In this document: one piece after another, positions 32,789 through 41,456 of the stretch
Position numbering within the stretch: position 1 is the first letter of the stretch
How the letters are laid out: each line of letters opens with the position of its first letter
Assembly (NCBI RefSeq): GCF_005930475.1
Contig: NZ_SJEW01000012.1
Location: 16,857 to 80,856, forward strand
Origin: Modestobacter altitudinis
GTDB lineage: Bacteria > Actinomycetota > Actinomycetes > Mycobacteriales > Geodermatophilaceae
Length of the DNA: 64,000 nt
Direction: 5' to 3'
Program-made: the position numbers and the translations under genes
The notes under the pieces: model-generated
What the model saw: only the letters and a program-made list of their open reading frames with translations
Databases searched by the model: none
What the model was told of the DNA's origin: nothing

Positions 32789-33606
32789 GCGGCGCCCCCG
32801 GAGTCCACCGGCGCCGGCAGCACCACCGCCGACCCGGGCGCGGTGAGCGCCACGTGCGTCGCCGGCGCGGCGGCGGTGACCGCGGCAGAGAACCGGCGCG
32901 GCGGCTCGGTCAGCAGCGCGCGCATCCGCGCCCGCCACGGGCTGGGCAGCGAGGTCAGCCCGGCGACGGCGAAGGTGCCCCAGTGCACCGGGACGGCGAC
33001 CTCCGGGCGGAGCCGCTGCACCGCCGCGGCCGCCCCGGCGGGGTCCAGGTGCCCGGGGCCCAGCGAGGGACCCCAGCCCCACACCGGCAGCAGCGCGACG
33101 TCGATGCCCTCGGCGCCCAGGTCGGTCATGCCCGCGAAGAGGTCGGTGTCGCCGGCGGCGTACACGGTCGTCCCGTCGCCGGAGAGCAGGTGCCCGACCG
33201 CCGGGGCGTGCGGGCCGTGGGTGAGCCGCGGACCCCAGCGGTGTGCGGCGTGGTCGGCGTGGGTGGCGGCCACGGTGAGCCCGCCGTCGGTGAGGCTCTC
33301 GCCCGGAGCCAGCTCCTCCACCGCGGTGAAGCCGTGCCGGGTCAGCCACCGGCCGGCACCGCGCGGGACGACGACCGGGGTGCTCCGGCCGAGCAGCCGC
33401 AGCGAGCGCAGGTGCAGGTGGTCGTTGTGCAGGTGGGAGATGAGCACCAGGTCCACCCCGGCCCACGACGACGGGGTCAGCGGTGTCACCACCCGGCGCA
33501 GCGGGCCCAGCCGGACGGTGAGCAGCGGGTCGGTGAGCACGGTCTTCCCGGCCAGCTCCGCCCGCACCGTCGAGTGACCGAGGAAGTGCAGGCGCGGAGG
33601 GGTCAC
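32785..33606 (-). CDS. MBL-fold (UlaG-like) metal-dependent hydrolase
   Basis: The roughly 273-residue protein starts PRLHFLGHSTVRAEL and has LISHLHNDHLHLRSL (metal-binding HxHxDH variant H-L-H-N-D-H, about residues 56-61), VAATHADHAAH, YAAGDTDLF and VPVHWGTF (late His). This is the UlaG/NAPE-PLD-like lactonase or phosphodiesterase group. The GTG at 33606 starts at the fold; an in-frame GTG at 33645 would add 13 residues. It overlaps the VTT gene by four bases. A lipid-related substrate is possible because of its membrane-protein partners, but is unproven. Confidence 0.85.
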   Translation of the reverse strand: MTPPRLHFLGHSTVRAELAGKTVLTDPLLTVRLGPLRRVVTPLTPSSWAGVDLVLISHLHNDHLHLRSLRLLGRSTPVVVPRGAGRWLTRHGFTAVEELAPGESLTDGGLTVAATHADHAAHRWGPRLTHGPHAPAVGHLLSGDGTTVYAAGDTDLFAGMTDLGAEGIDVALLPVWGWGPSLGPGHLDPAGAAAAVQRLRPEVAVPVHWGTFAVAGLTSLPSPWRARMRALLTEPPRRFSAAVTAAAPATHVALTAPGSAVVLPAPVDSGGAA

Positions 33607-33654
33607 CGGCCCAGTATCGGCGCTGATCACGACCCTGGTCACCACTCGTCCGGC

Positions 33655-36261
33655 TCACACCTCGGCGCGGGGGCGCGGCACCGGGGACGCCGCGATCACG
33701 ACCGCCGAGGGGTGCCGGAGCAGCGCGGCGACCTGGGCCGCGGTGAGCCCGCTGGGCAGCACCGGCCCGGTCACGGCCATCCGGCACTGCGCGCGGATCC
33801 GGTCGTAGAGCTCCGGGCTGCCCACCTCGCCGGCGAGGGTGTACACGTCGAAGGCGGCGGCGCTGGACTCGATGGCGGTCAGCACCTTCATCGTCCGCTC
33901 GTGGTCGTCGGGGGCCGCCAGCCCGCGCACGTCCACCCGCACGGTGTCCAGCGGGACCCGGGCCAGCTGGGACCACAGCGTGGAACCCATCCCGAAGTCG
34001 TTGAGGCACAGGTGCACGCCGGCGGCGCGCACCACGTGCAGCGCCGGGATCAGCCCGGCCGAGGAGGTCTGCAGCACCTCCTCGTCGAAGGCCAGCACCA
34101 GCTGGCGCGGGGCCATGCCGCTGACGGCCAGCGCGGCGGCGACCTCCCCGGCCAGCTCGTCGGCGCGTAGCTGGCGCGGCGGCAGGTCGAACCCGACCTG
34201 CAGCTCGCCGCCCAGCGCGGCCACCTCGGCGCAGGCCTGGCGCAGCAGCCACTGCTGCAGCGCGCCGTCCTGCCCCTGCCGCTCGGCGGCGGCCCACAGC
34301 TCCGGTGCCGGCAGCAGGCCCAGCTCGGGGTGCGCCCACACCGGTGCGGCGTGCACCCCGGTGATGAGCCCGGTGTCGCTGGTGGCGACGACGTCGTAGC
34401 GGAGCTGCACCTCCCCGTCGGCGAGCGCGGTGGCGACGTCGCTGGTGGCCGCGGCCTGGCCGCCCCGGTCCTCGCTGTGCACCCGCCAGCAGCCCTTGCC
34501 GGCCTGCTTCGCGGCGCGCAGCGCGGTGTCGGCCAGCCGGAACGCCAGCTGACCACCGCCGGGGTGCACCCGGCACAGTCCGACGCTGGCGCCGACGGAG
34601 AACGTCCGGCCATCGACGCGGTAGGGCTGGCCGAGCACGTCGACGACCCGCTGGGCGGCCTCGGTCCCGGCCTCCTCGTCCCCGGTGATGAGCACGGCGA
34701 ACTCGTCACCGCCGAGGCGGGCGACCAGGTCGTCGGTGCGCAGCAGGCTCTGCAGCCGCCGGGCGACCTCGACCAGCAGCAGGTCACCGAACTCGTGCCC
34801 GGCGGTGTCGTTGACCGCCTTGAAGCCGTCGAGGTCGAGCACCAGCAGCCGCCGCTCGGCGGCGGACGGCGCAGCCATCTCCTGGAACAGCATCGCCCGG
34901 TTCGGCAGCCGGGTCAGGTGGTCGGTGAAGGCCATCCGCTCCAGCTCGCGCTCGCGGCGGCGGCTGGTGGTGACGTCGCGCAGGTGCAGCACCCGGCGGC
35001 CGCTGCCGGGCCGCTCGTGGTGGGTGACCTCCAGCTCGCGGGCGTCGCCGTCGGCGTGCGGGACGCGCAGCTGCAGGGTGGGGGTGACCGCGCCGACCGC
35101 GCCGGTCAGCTCGAGCCGGACCCGCGGGCGGTCCTCCTCGTGCAGCAGGTCCAGCAGCAGCGGGTGCGGGTCGGGGTCGGCGACGCCGAGCAGCGTGCGG
35201 GCGGCGGGCGAGGTGAACTCCAGCCGCAGGTCGGCGTCGATGATCGCGACGCCGTCGGAGCTGGCCTCGACCAGCCCGCGGAAGTCCTGCTCGCTGCGCA
35301 CCAGGTCCTCGCGGACCCGGCCGGTGTCCCGGATCCGGACCACCACGCGCAGCAGCAGCAGGGCGATGACGATCGCCGTCCCGGCGACCGCGCCGGCGTC
35401 CAGCGGCATGTCCCGGACCAGCGCGGTCACCAGCATGACGGGCACACCGACCAGCGCGACGACGACGATCACGGCGCCGGCCGGGTTGACCGCGACGGCC
35501 GCGTCGGCCGCCGACGGCGCGGTGCTGCCGGCGGCGAGCTGGACCACCCGCACGCCGGCGGCGAGGGCCAGCACGACGGCGACGTCGGCCGCCGCGGCCC
35601 AACCCGGCTCGGGCCGTGCGATGGCGGCGGCGAGCAACCCGGAGGCCAGGCTGAACAGGCCGGTCACCAGCACCATGCCGGTGGCCGAGCGGGTCACCGC
35701 CGTGGTCGTGACGGTGCACAGGGCACCGACGACGCCCATCACGACGGCCGGGTAGAGGCCGTAGGCCAGCAGCAGCGGCTCCTGGTCGTCGGCGAGCGCG
35801 CCCGGGGCGAGCGCGGGGGAGAGCACCAGGACGTCGGCGACGACGACCAGCGCCACGGTGGCCAGCAGCCCGTCGATCACCAGGATCGGCCAGCGGGCGC
35901 CGGACACCCGGCCGCCGAGCAGCGCCGAGCTGACCGTGGGGCCGAGCGAGGCCACCATGACCAGCGCGTCGCCGAGGCCCAGCCCGCCGAGCTGGCCACC
36001 GAGGCCCACGCCGGTGACCAGGCTGCCCGCGGCGAACACCAGCGCGCCGGTGCCCAGGACCTGGAAGGGCAGCCGGTCCCGACGGCGCATAGACCGGGTC
36101 AGCGTGCTGCAGCGCCAGGCCGCCCACGCCGCCGTCGCGGCCAGCACCAGGTCGTCCCACTGCGGCCGGGTGCCCACCGGGCCGACCGGCAGGGTGAGGA
36201 GGACGGTGGTCAGCACGGCCAGGGCGGTCAGCGCCGGCGCGGAGCGGCGCACGCCGGTCAC
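33655..36261 (-). CDS. Membrane PAS-GGDEF protein with degenerate EAL domain (putative diguanylate cyclase)
   Basis: The 868-residue protein has about nine transmembrane segments (residues 8-310), a PAS domain (FRGLVEASSDGVAIIDADLRLEFTS, about 330-440) and a GGDEF domain with the intact signature RLGGDEF near residue 516. An RTDD inhibitory-site motif lies five residues before it. The C-terminal EAL-like domain (about 625-850) has lost the E-x-L, Asn and DDFG-x-G catalytic residues (VHAAPVWAHP, CLNDFGMG remain). It should therefore synthesise c-di-GMP. The GTG start overlaps the stop of the upstream EAL gene, and the pair is translated together. Confidence 0.88.
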   Translation of the reverse strand: MTGVRRSAPALTALAVLTTVLLTLPVGPVGTRPQWDDLVLAATAAWAAWRCSTLTRSMRRRDRLPFQVLGTGALVFAAGSLVTGVGLGGQLGGLGLGDALVMVASLGPTVSSALLGGRVSGARWPILVIDGLLATVALVVVADVLVLSPALAPGALADDQEPLLLAYGLYPAVVMGVVGALCTVTTTAVTRSATGMVLVTGLFSLASGLLAAAIARPEPGWAAAADVAVVLALAAGVRVVQLAAGSTAPSAADAAVAVNPAGAVIVVVALVGVPVMLVTALVRDMPLDAGAVAGTAIVIALLLLRVVVRIRDTGRVREDLVRSEQDFRGLVEASSDGVAIIDADLRLEFTSPAARTLLGVADPDPHPLLLDLLHEEDRPRVRLELTGAVGAVTPTLQLRVPHADGDARELEVTHHERPGSGRRVLHLRDVTTSRRRERELERMAFTDHLTRLPNRAMLFQEMAAPSAAERRLLVLDLDGFKAVNDTAGHEFGDLLLVEVARRLQSLLRTDDLVARLGGDEFAVLITGDEEAGTEAAQRVVDVLGQPYRVDGRTFSVGASVGLCRVHPGGGQLAFRLADTALRAAKQAGKGCWRVHSEDRGGQAAATSDVATALADGEVQLRYDVVATSDTGLITGVHAAPVWAHPELGLLPAPELWAAAERQGQDGALQQWLLRQACAEVAALGGELQVGFDLPPRQLRADELAGEVAAALAVSGMAPRQLVLAFDEEVLQTSSAGLIPALHVVRAAGVHLCLNDFGMGSTLWSQLARVPLDTVRVDVRGLAAPDDHERTMKVLTAIESSAAAFDVYTLAGEVGSPELYDRIRAQCRMAVTGPVLPSGLTAAQVAALLRHPSAVVIAASPVPRPRAEV

Positions 36262-38951
36262 CGCGTGGGCCGGGGGAAGCGCGCGCCCACCGGGTGGGCG
36301 GGGTCGCCATTGGGCAGGTCGGCGCAGGGGGTCGGAGCGCCGTCGGCACCGATGCCGGGCAGCCGCGTCCCGAGCGCGGCGACGTCCATCGGGCGGGCGA
36401 GCAGGAAGCCCTGGATGAAGCGGTGCCCCATGTCACGCAGCAGCTGCAGCTCGGCCTGGGTCTCCACGCCCTCGACCACGACGGCCAGGCCCAGGCTGGT
36501 GCCCAGGTGCAGCACCGAGGCGCACAGCGCCCGGCGCTGCGGGTCGGTCTCGACGTCGGCGAGGAACTGGCGGTCCATCTTCAGCACGTCGATCGGCAGG
36601 CCCACCAGGTAGGCCAGCGAGGACCAGCCGGTGCCGAAGTCGTCGACCGCGATGCGGACGCCGAGCCGGCGCAGCAGCTGCAGGTCGGCGACCACGTGAC
36701 CGTCGTCCAGCAGCACGGACTCGGTGATCTCCAGGACCAGCCGGGAGGCAGGCAGCCCGCTGGCGTCCAGGGCGGCCAGGACGTCGTCGACCAGCGCACC
36801 GCTGCGCACGTGCCGGGCGGAGACGTTGACCGCGACGCCGAGGTCGGGGTGCGGCAGCGCGACGACGGCCGCGGTGGCGCGGGAGAGCACCCAGCGGCCG
36901 ATGTCGGTGATGAGCGAGGACTCCTCGGCCAGCGGGATGAACTCGGCGGGGGAGACGGCGCCGTAGACCGGGTGCTGCCAGCGGAGCAGCGCCTCGACCG
37001 ACACCGTGCGGCGCAGGGCCAGGTCGACGACCGGCTGGTAGACCAGGTGCAGGCGGTCCGCGTGCAGGGCGTCGGCCAGGTCGGCCCGCAGCGCCTCCTG
37101 GCGGTCCTGGGTGATCCGCAGGGCGTCGGAGTGCCGGCGCACCTGGCCGGGTCCGGCGCCGCGCGCGCTGCGCAGCGCCAGGTCGCCCCAGCCCAGCACC
37201 TCACCGGCGTCGACGTCGGTGGAGAGCCCGCTGACGCCGGCCGCGGCGGTGAGCCGCAGCGTCGCCCCCGGGCCGCTGGCGACCGGCTCGACCGCGGCGA
37301 CCAGCCGCGCGGCGACGGTCTCGGCGTCGGCGATGCCGCCGTCGACGACCACGGCGAACTCGCTGACCCCGGAGCGGGCGAGCCAGTCGTCCCCGCGCAG
37401 CGCCCGGCTGAACCGGGTGGTCAGCTCGCGGAGCATCGCGGCGTCGTCGCCGTCGGCGAGACCGTCGACCCCCAGCACCACCAGCGAGGTGGCGGACACC
37501 CAGGGGGCGCGCAGCACGGTGGCCAGCCGCTGGGTGAGGGCGGACCGGTTCGGCAGCCCGGTGGCCGGGTCGGTGGTGGCGAAGGCGAGGTCGGTCACCA
37601 CCGGCAGCGGGGCGGTGGCGGTGACGTCACGGCAGTACAGCACCAGGGCGCCCACGTCGGGGTCGCTGCGCAGGTCGCGCACCTGGGCCTGGAGGAGCCG
37701 CCAGGTGCCGTCGCAGTGGCGGACCCGGGCGCTGCGGGTCCGGACCTCCTCGTCGTGCGGAGCGGCCAGCGCCGCCACCAGGCCGGCGGCGTCGTCCGGG
37801 TGCACCGCCTCGGCGACGGGGCGCCCGGCGATGCGCTGCGGCTCGACGCCGAGCAGGCCGGTGATGGCCGGTGACACCCAGCTGACGGTCAGCTGGTCGT
37901 CGAGGATCACCACCGGGTCGGCGCTGCCGCGCACGAGGGTGCGGAAGTAGGCCTCGCTGCGCTGCAGGTCCCGGGTGAGCCGCCCCTGGGTGCGCCAGGA
38001 CACCGCCTGGTGGGCGAACAGGGCGCCGAGGGCCAGCACGCCCAGCGTCGTGCCGAAGACGGTGAGCGTGCCGGTGACCGGGACGCTGAGCAGCAGCAGC
38101 GAGCCGCCGGTCATCGCGGTGGCGTGCGGCAGCAGCGCGCCCAGCGTGGAGCCGTCCGCGGACCGCCGGTCGGGAGCCGGGCGGGACCGGTCGGTCGCGC
38201 AGGCCACGGCGAGCAGGGTGAGCCCCAGGATGCTGGTGGCGCAGGCGAGGTACTGGACGACCCCGGGGCCGGTCGCGATCGAGGACCAGGCGCCGGCCTG
38301 CGCGGTGGCCACCTGGGAGGCGAACAGCAGCCAGCCGACGCGGCGCTGCTCGGCGGCGCAGACCGCGATGAGGACGAGGGAGAACCCGGTGCCGATCGCG
38401 ATGCTGAACAGCAGGGCGAACAGCGCGATCGTCTGGTCCAGCGACAGGACGCCGGACCGGGCGATGGTGAGGTGGTAGAGCGTGTGCACGGTCAGCAGGT
38501 CGGCGACCACGAACAGCACGAGCATCGAGGTGATCCGGGCCCGGGCACCCCGCAGGGACGAGCGGTCGAGCATGCGCACGATGGCCACGACCACCAGCAG
38601 CTGACCGGGGACGCTGCCCAGCGCCGTCTGCCCCCAGGGCAGCCAGGCGCCGGCCACCAGGGCACCGGCGGCGCTCGTGGCCACCGAGATCGCGTACCAG
38701 CGCCACCCGGCCGGGTGGGCGCTGCGCCGTCCGGAGCGGACCAGCAGCGCGAGCACGACCACGACGGCCAGGAAGTTGACGGTCACCGCCACGCCGACCG
38801 ACCAGCTGTCGGGCAGCAGGGCGGCGGCCAGCGGGAGGAACGCGGCGAGGACGGCGAGGAGCAGGTGCCGACGCAGGGCGGGGGCGGCCGAGCCGCCTGG
38901 GGAGGAGGCGGACACGGCCGGCGTCGGAGCGGCGAGGGGTCCGGTGGTCAC
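36258..38951 (-). CDS. Membrane PAS-degenerate GGDEF-EAL protein (putative c-di-GMP phosphodiesterase)
   Basis: The 897-residue protein has about ten transmembrane segments, a PAS domain (YFRTLVRGSADPVVILDDQLTVSWVSPAI, about residues 340-460) and a GGDEF domain whose signature has decayed to SGVSEF (near 525). The EAL domain is intact: EALLRWQHP (near 653), AVNVSARH, LEITESVL, VDDFGTGWSSL, KMDRQF and VVEGVET. It should hydrolyse c-di-GMP. It is the first gene of the pair with the cyclase at 33655-36261, with start-stop overlap, so opposite activities are made in fixed ratio. The start is GTG 38951. Confidence 0.88.
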   Translation of the reverse strand: MTTGPLAAPTPAVSASSPGGSAAPALRRHLLLAVLAAFLPLAAALLPDSWSVGVAVTVNFLAVVVVLALLVRSGRRSAHPAGWRWYAISVATSAAGALVAGAWLPWGQTALGSVPGQLLVVVAIVRMLDRSSLRGARARITSMLVLFVVADLLTVHTLYHLTIARSGVLSLDQTIALFALLFSIAIGTGFSLVLIAVCAAEQRRVGWLLFASQVATAQAGAWSSIATGPGVVQYLACATSILGLTLLAVACATDRSRPAPDRRSADGSTLGALLPHATAMTGGSLLLLSVPVTGTLTVFGTTLGVLALGALFAHQAVSWRTQGRLTRDLQRSEAYFRTLVRGSADPVVILDDQLTVSWVSPAITGLLGVEPQRIAGRPVAEAVHPDDAAGLVAALAAPHDEEVRTRSARVRHCDGTWRLLQAQVRDLRSDPDVGALVLYCRDVTATAPLPVVTDLAFATTDPATGLPNRSALTQRLATVLRAPWVSATSLVVLGVDGLADGDDAAMLRELTTRFSRALRGDDWLARSGVSEFAVVVDGGIADAETVAARLVAAVEPVASGPGATLRLTAAAGVSGLSTDVDAGEVLGWGDLALRSARGAGPGQVRRHSDALRITQDRQEALRADLADALHADRLHLVYQPVVDLALRRTVSVEALLRWQHPVYGAVSPAEFIPLAEESSLITDIGRWVLSRATAAVVALPHPDLGVAVNVSARHVRSGALVDDVLAALDASGLPASRLVLEITESVLLDDGHVVADLQLLRRLGVRIAVDDFGTGWSSLAYLVGLPIDVLKMDRQFLADVETDPQRRALCASVLHLGTSLGLAVVVEGVETQAELQLLRDMGHRFIQGFLLARPMDVAALGTRLPGIGADGAPTPCADLPNGDPAHPVGARFPRPTR

Positions 38952-39027
38952 CCCAGGGTTGTCGGGACCGGCCCGGCCGCTCTGCAGACCAGCGGCGCAG
39001 CCCTCACCCCAAGGAGGGCGGGCAGCC

Positions 39028-40665
39028 GTGGCAGCATCCCGTCTCGTGCAGCGGGGGCCGGACGGCGTGGTCGGCCCGCGCGCGGCCGACCGGGTGGTGG
39101 TCGTGGGGCTGGTGCTCGGCTTCGCCGCGGCGTCCGCGGCGCTCGCCGCCGGGACCGGCGCCTGGGGGCTCCCGCACAACGACGACTGGGCGATGCTGCG
39201 GATCGCGCAGCGGCTGGCCGACACCGGCGAGGTCCGGCTGGTCGGCTGGAACCGGATGTCCCTGGTCGGACAGAGCGTCCTGGGGGCCGGGGCCCTCCGG
39301 CTGACCGGCGGCGGTGTGGCGACCCTGCAGGCCCTGGACGTGGGAGCGGCCGCACTGCTGCCCGCGGTGGCCTACGCGCTGCTGCGCCGGTTCTCACCGC
39401 CCGGCCGGGCCGTGCTGGGTGCGCTGACCCTGGTCGGCACGTGCGAGCTGTGGCTGCTGTCCACCTCGTTCATGACCGACGTCCTGGCTGCCCTGCTGGT
39501 GCTCGGGTCGGTGCTGCTCGGCGTGGCCGCCGTGCGGGCGCCGGGTCGCCGCGCCGCTCGGCTGCTGCTGATCGGGGCCGTGGGGGTGGGGCTGTGGGCC
39601 TTCACCGTCCGCGAGGGTGCGCTGGCCGCGCCGGCCGCGGTGCTGATCGCCGCCGTGGCGACCCGCCGCGACCTGCGGGCACCGGCCTGGGCGTCGGCGG
39701 CGGTCGGCGTGGTGGCCGTGGTGGCGTTCGAGTGGTGGCGGCGGTCGCTGGCCGGTGACGACCCGCCGGTCCTCGCCGTCGACCTGGTGGCCACCGCCGC
39801 GCACGGAGCCGAGGCGCTGTTCTGGACCGGCCTCGTGCTGAGCCCGCTGACGCTGTTCCTCGGCCGCTGGTGGCGGCGGGGCCGGTCCTGGCTCGCCGTC
39901 GGCCTCGCCGGGTGCGGAGCCGTCGCGGTCTCGCAGGGTCTGGACCGGCCGCTCTTCCCGGCCAACTACCTGAGCCAGCGCGGCGGCTACTCGACCGCGG
40001 AGCTGGGCAGCCGCGCGGTGCTGGTGCCCGACGCCGTCTGGGCGGGGGTGTGCGGGGTCGCCGTGGTGTCGGCCGGGGTGCTGGTCGAGCGGCTGGCCGA
40101 CCGGCGGAGCCGGCCGCTGGCGGCGCGCGCCGACCCGGCCGCGCGGGTGCTGAGCTGGTTCCTGGCGCTGACCGTCGCCGGGCTGCTGGTGCAGGACCTG
40201 GTGGGCCAGACGACGTACTCCCGGTACCTGCTGGCGCTGCCGCCGGTGCTCGCCGTCCTGGTGCTGCAGTCGGTGCCCCCGGCCGGGACCGCTGCCGCGC
40301 CGCCCCGTCTGGCGTGGCTCGGGTCGGGGGCGCTGCTCGCGGCGTGCTGTGCCGTCGCAGTCGTGCTGACCGCCGGCACCCTGCGGTCGGACACCGCCCG
40401 GTGGACCGCCGCCCAGGACCTGTTCGACGCCGGGGTGGACCCGATGTCGATCGCCGCCGGGCAGGAGTGGTCGGGCTGGCACACCGCCGTGGCCGCGGCG
40501 CACGCCGGCCGGGACGCCCCGGGCGACCAGGGCTGGTGGACCGGGATGTTCAGCGACGCGTCGGAGTGCTGGCTGGTGGCCGTGGACGACCGCGAGCGGG
40601 AGGGATACCGCCTGGTGGAGGCGGGGTCCGGCGTCTGGGTGTCCCGCGCCGAGACGGCCTGCTGA
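39028..40665 (+). CDS. Polytopic membrane protein, GT-C (GT39/ArnT-like) glycosyltransferase candidate
   Basis: The 545-residue protein has about eleven hydrophobic segments. The first extracytoplasmic loop has LPHNDDWAMLRIAQRLADTG, with the acidic Asp pair expected of GT-C enzymes that use polyprenyl-phosphate sugars, and LVGWNRMSLVGQ follows. The C-terminus forms a soluble domain of about 90 residues ending SGVWVSRAETAC. AAGGAGGG at 39011-39018 supports the GTG at 39028. No close family is recognised with certainty; a mannosyl- or arabinosyl-type transferase is the best guess. Confidence 0.7.
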   Translation: MAASRLVQRGPDGVVGPRAADRVVVVGLVLGFAAASAALAAGTGAWGLPHNDDWAMLRIAQRLADTGEVRLVGWNRMSLVGQSVLGAGALRLTGGGVATLQALDVGAAALLPAVAYALLRRFSPPGRAVLGALTLVGTCELWLLSTSFMTDVLAALLVLGSVLLGVAAVRAPGRRAARLLLIGAVGVGLWAFTVREGALAAPAAVLIAAVATRRDLRAPAWASAAVGVVAVVAFEWWRRSLAGDDPPVLAVDLVATAAHGAEALFWTGLVLSPLTLFLGRWWRRGRSWLAVGLAGCGAVAVSQGLDRPLFPANYLSQRGGYSTAELGSRAVLVPDAVWAGVCGVAVVSAGVLVERLADRRSRPLAARADPAARVLSWFLALTVAGLLVQDLVGQTTYSRYLLALPPVLAVLVLQSVPPAGTAAAPPRLAWLGSGALLAACCAVAVVLTAGTLRSDTARWTAAQDLFDAGVDPMSIAAGQEWSGWHTAVAAAHAGRDAPGDQGWWTGMFSDASECWLVAVDDREREGYRLVEAGSGVWVSRAETAC

Positions 40666-40682
40666 CCGTCAGCGGCGCGGGG

Positions 40683-40895
40683 TCACCAGCGCAGCGGGCT
40701 CTTCGAGCGGGAGTCCGCGGTGCGGCAGGCCCGGCAGTGGCCCCAGGTCGCGATCCGCTGCGGGCTGCTGGGCTCCCCGCACTCGGGGCAGTCGACGGTC
40801 GACTCCGACGTGGGTCGAGCAGTCGGGACCTGTGGCGCGTGGTCTCCGTCCTGCGGACGGCCGTGGGTGGGATCGGTGCTGCCTGCGATGTCCAT
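40683..40895 (-). CDS. Small zinc-ribbon-like protein, 70 aa
   Basis: From ATG 40895 the product has a disordered first half and a C-terminal two-knuckle Cys motif, VDCPECGEPSSPQR...GHCRACR (CxxC-x14-CxxC), typical of small zinc ribbons, ending in a basic tail SKSPLRW. I do not recognise the family. It lies in the gap between the GT-C-like gene and the formate dehydrogenase operon, convergent with the former. Confidence 0.55.
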   Translation of the reverse strand: MDIAGSTDPTHGRPQDGDHAPQVPTARPTSESTVDCPECGEPSSPQRIATWGHCRACRTADSRSKSPLRW

Positions 40896-40961
40896 GGGGA
40901 TGGCGTGCCTCCTGAGGTGTTGCCGAGAACGCTACTCAGCAGCACCAGGGCCCGCCGGTCG

Positions 40962-41135
40962 TCAGCTGCTGCGGGGGAGCCGGTGGTAGCCCAGGACATC
41001 CCGGGACGGCGCGGGGTCGACCCACTGGAAGCTCGAGCACCGGCAGGCGTCGTAGGCCACGCACGCCGGGGCGTGCTCGTGGTAGCTGTGCCCGCAGCGG
41101 TGACACGAGACGGCCTCGGCCTGGTCCTCGCGCAC
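40962..41135 (-). CDS. Small Cys/His-rich protein, 57 aa
   Basis: The GTG at 41135 is preceded by GAGGAGGA, a strong ribosome-binding site. The product begins VREDQAEAVSCHRCGHSYHE and continues HAPACVAYDACRCSSFQW, giving C-x2-C-G-H-x2-H-E-H-x3-C-x5-C-x-C. It is short and probably binds metal. The order CGH...HEH...C...CxC resembles the small-protein family at 47862, 48286 and 50588, so it may be a distant member. It is divergent from the formate dehydrogenase operon, and its promoter lies in the same 321-bp gap. Confidence 0.6.
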   Translation of the reverse strand: MREDQAEAVSCHRCGHSYHEHAPACVAYDACRCSSFQWVDPAPSRDVLGYHRLPRSS

Positions 41136-41456
41136 GGGTCCTCCTCGCGGCCTCCGGCAGCAGGGCGCTGCGCGGGCGGTGCAGCGCAGGACCAGGAGCA
41201 GGGTGGCCCGGCGGCGGCTCCCCCGGTCGACCGACCGACGGGGGGACCCTGACCGCGCCGACCCGGGGGATCGGACGCAGGCTGCGCACATGGTGGCCGA
41301 ACGGTCCCCGCTCGGCCAGCCGACCCAGCGGACCGGCCGCTCGCGAGCAGCGCACCGCCGGGATCGGTCGTCCGCGCTCACGCCTGCGGGCACCGCGCCG
41401 CGACGCGGCGCGGGGTGGACGCGCGTGGCGGGCGATCGGGTGGCAAGCTCCCGATC
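41136..41456. promoter_or_regulatory. Divergent intergenic region upstream of the formate dehydrogenase operon
   Basis: This 321-bp stretch separates the small Cys/His gene from fdhA and must hold the promoters of both. It is very GC-rich with no clear -10/-35 pair, no tRNA-like fold and no selC gene. I see no convincing operator. Read as protein it gives only low-complexity shadow frames. Confidence 0.4.

Noticed and set aside
34330..36612. A 760-codon open frame antisense to the GGDEF protein
   Set aside because: It is a shadow of the real gene, with Gly/Arg/Asp-rich low-complexity sequence.
41136..41456. A selC (tRNASec) gene next to fdhA
   Set aside because: I found no acceptor stem, T-loop or anticodon arm in this gap or in the other long intergenic regions; the Sec machinery must be elsewhere.
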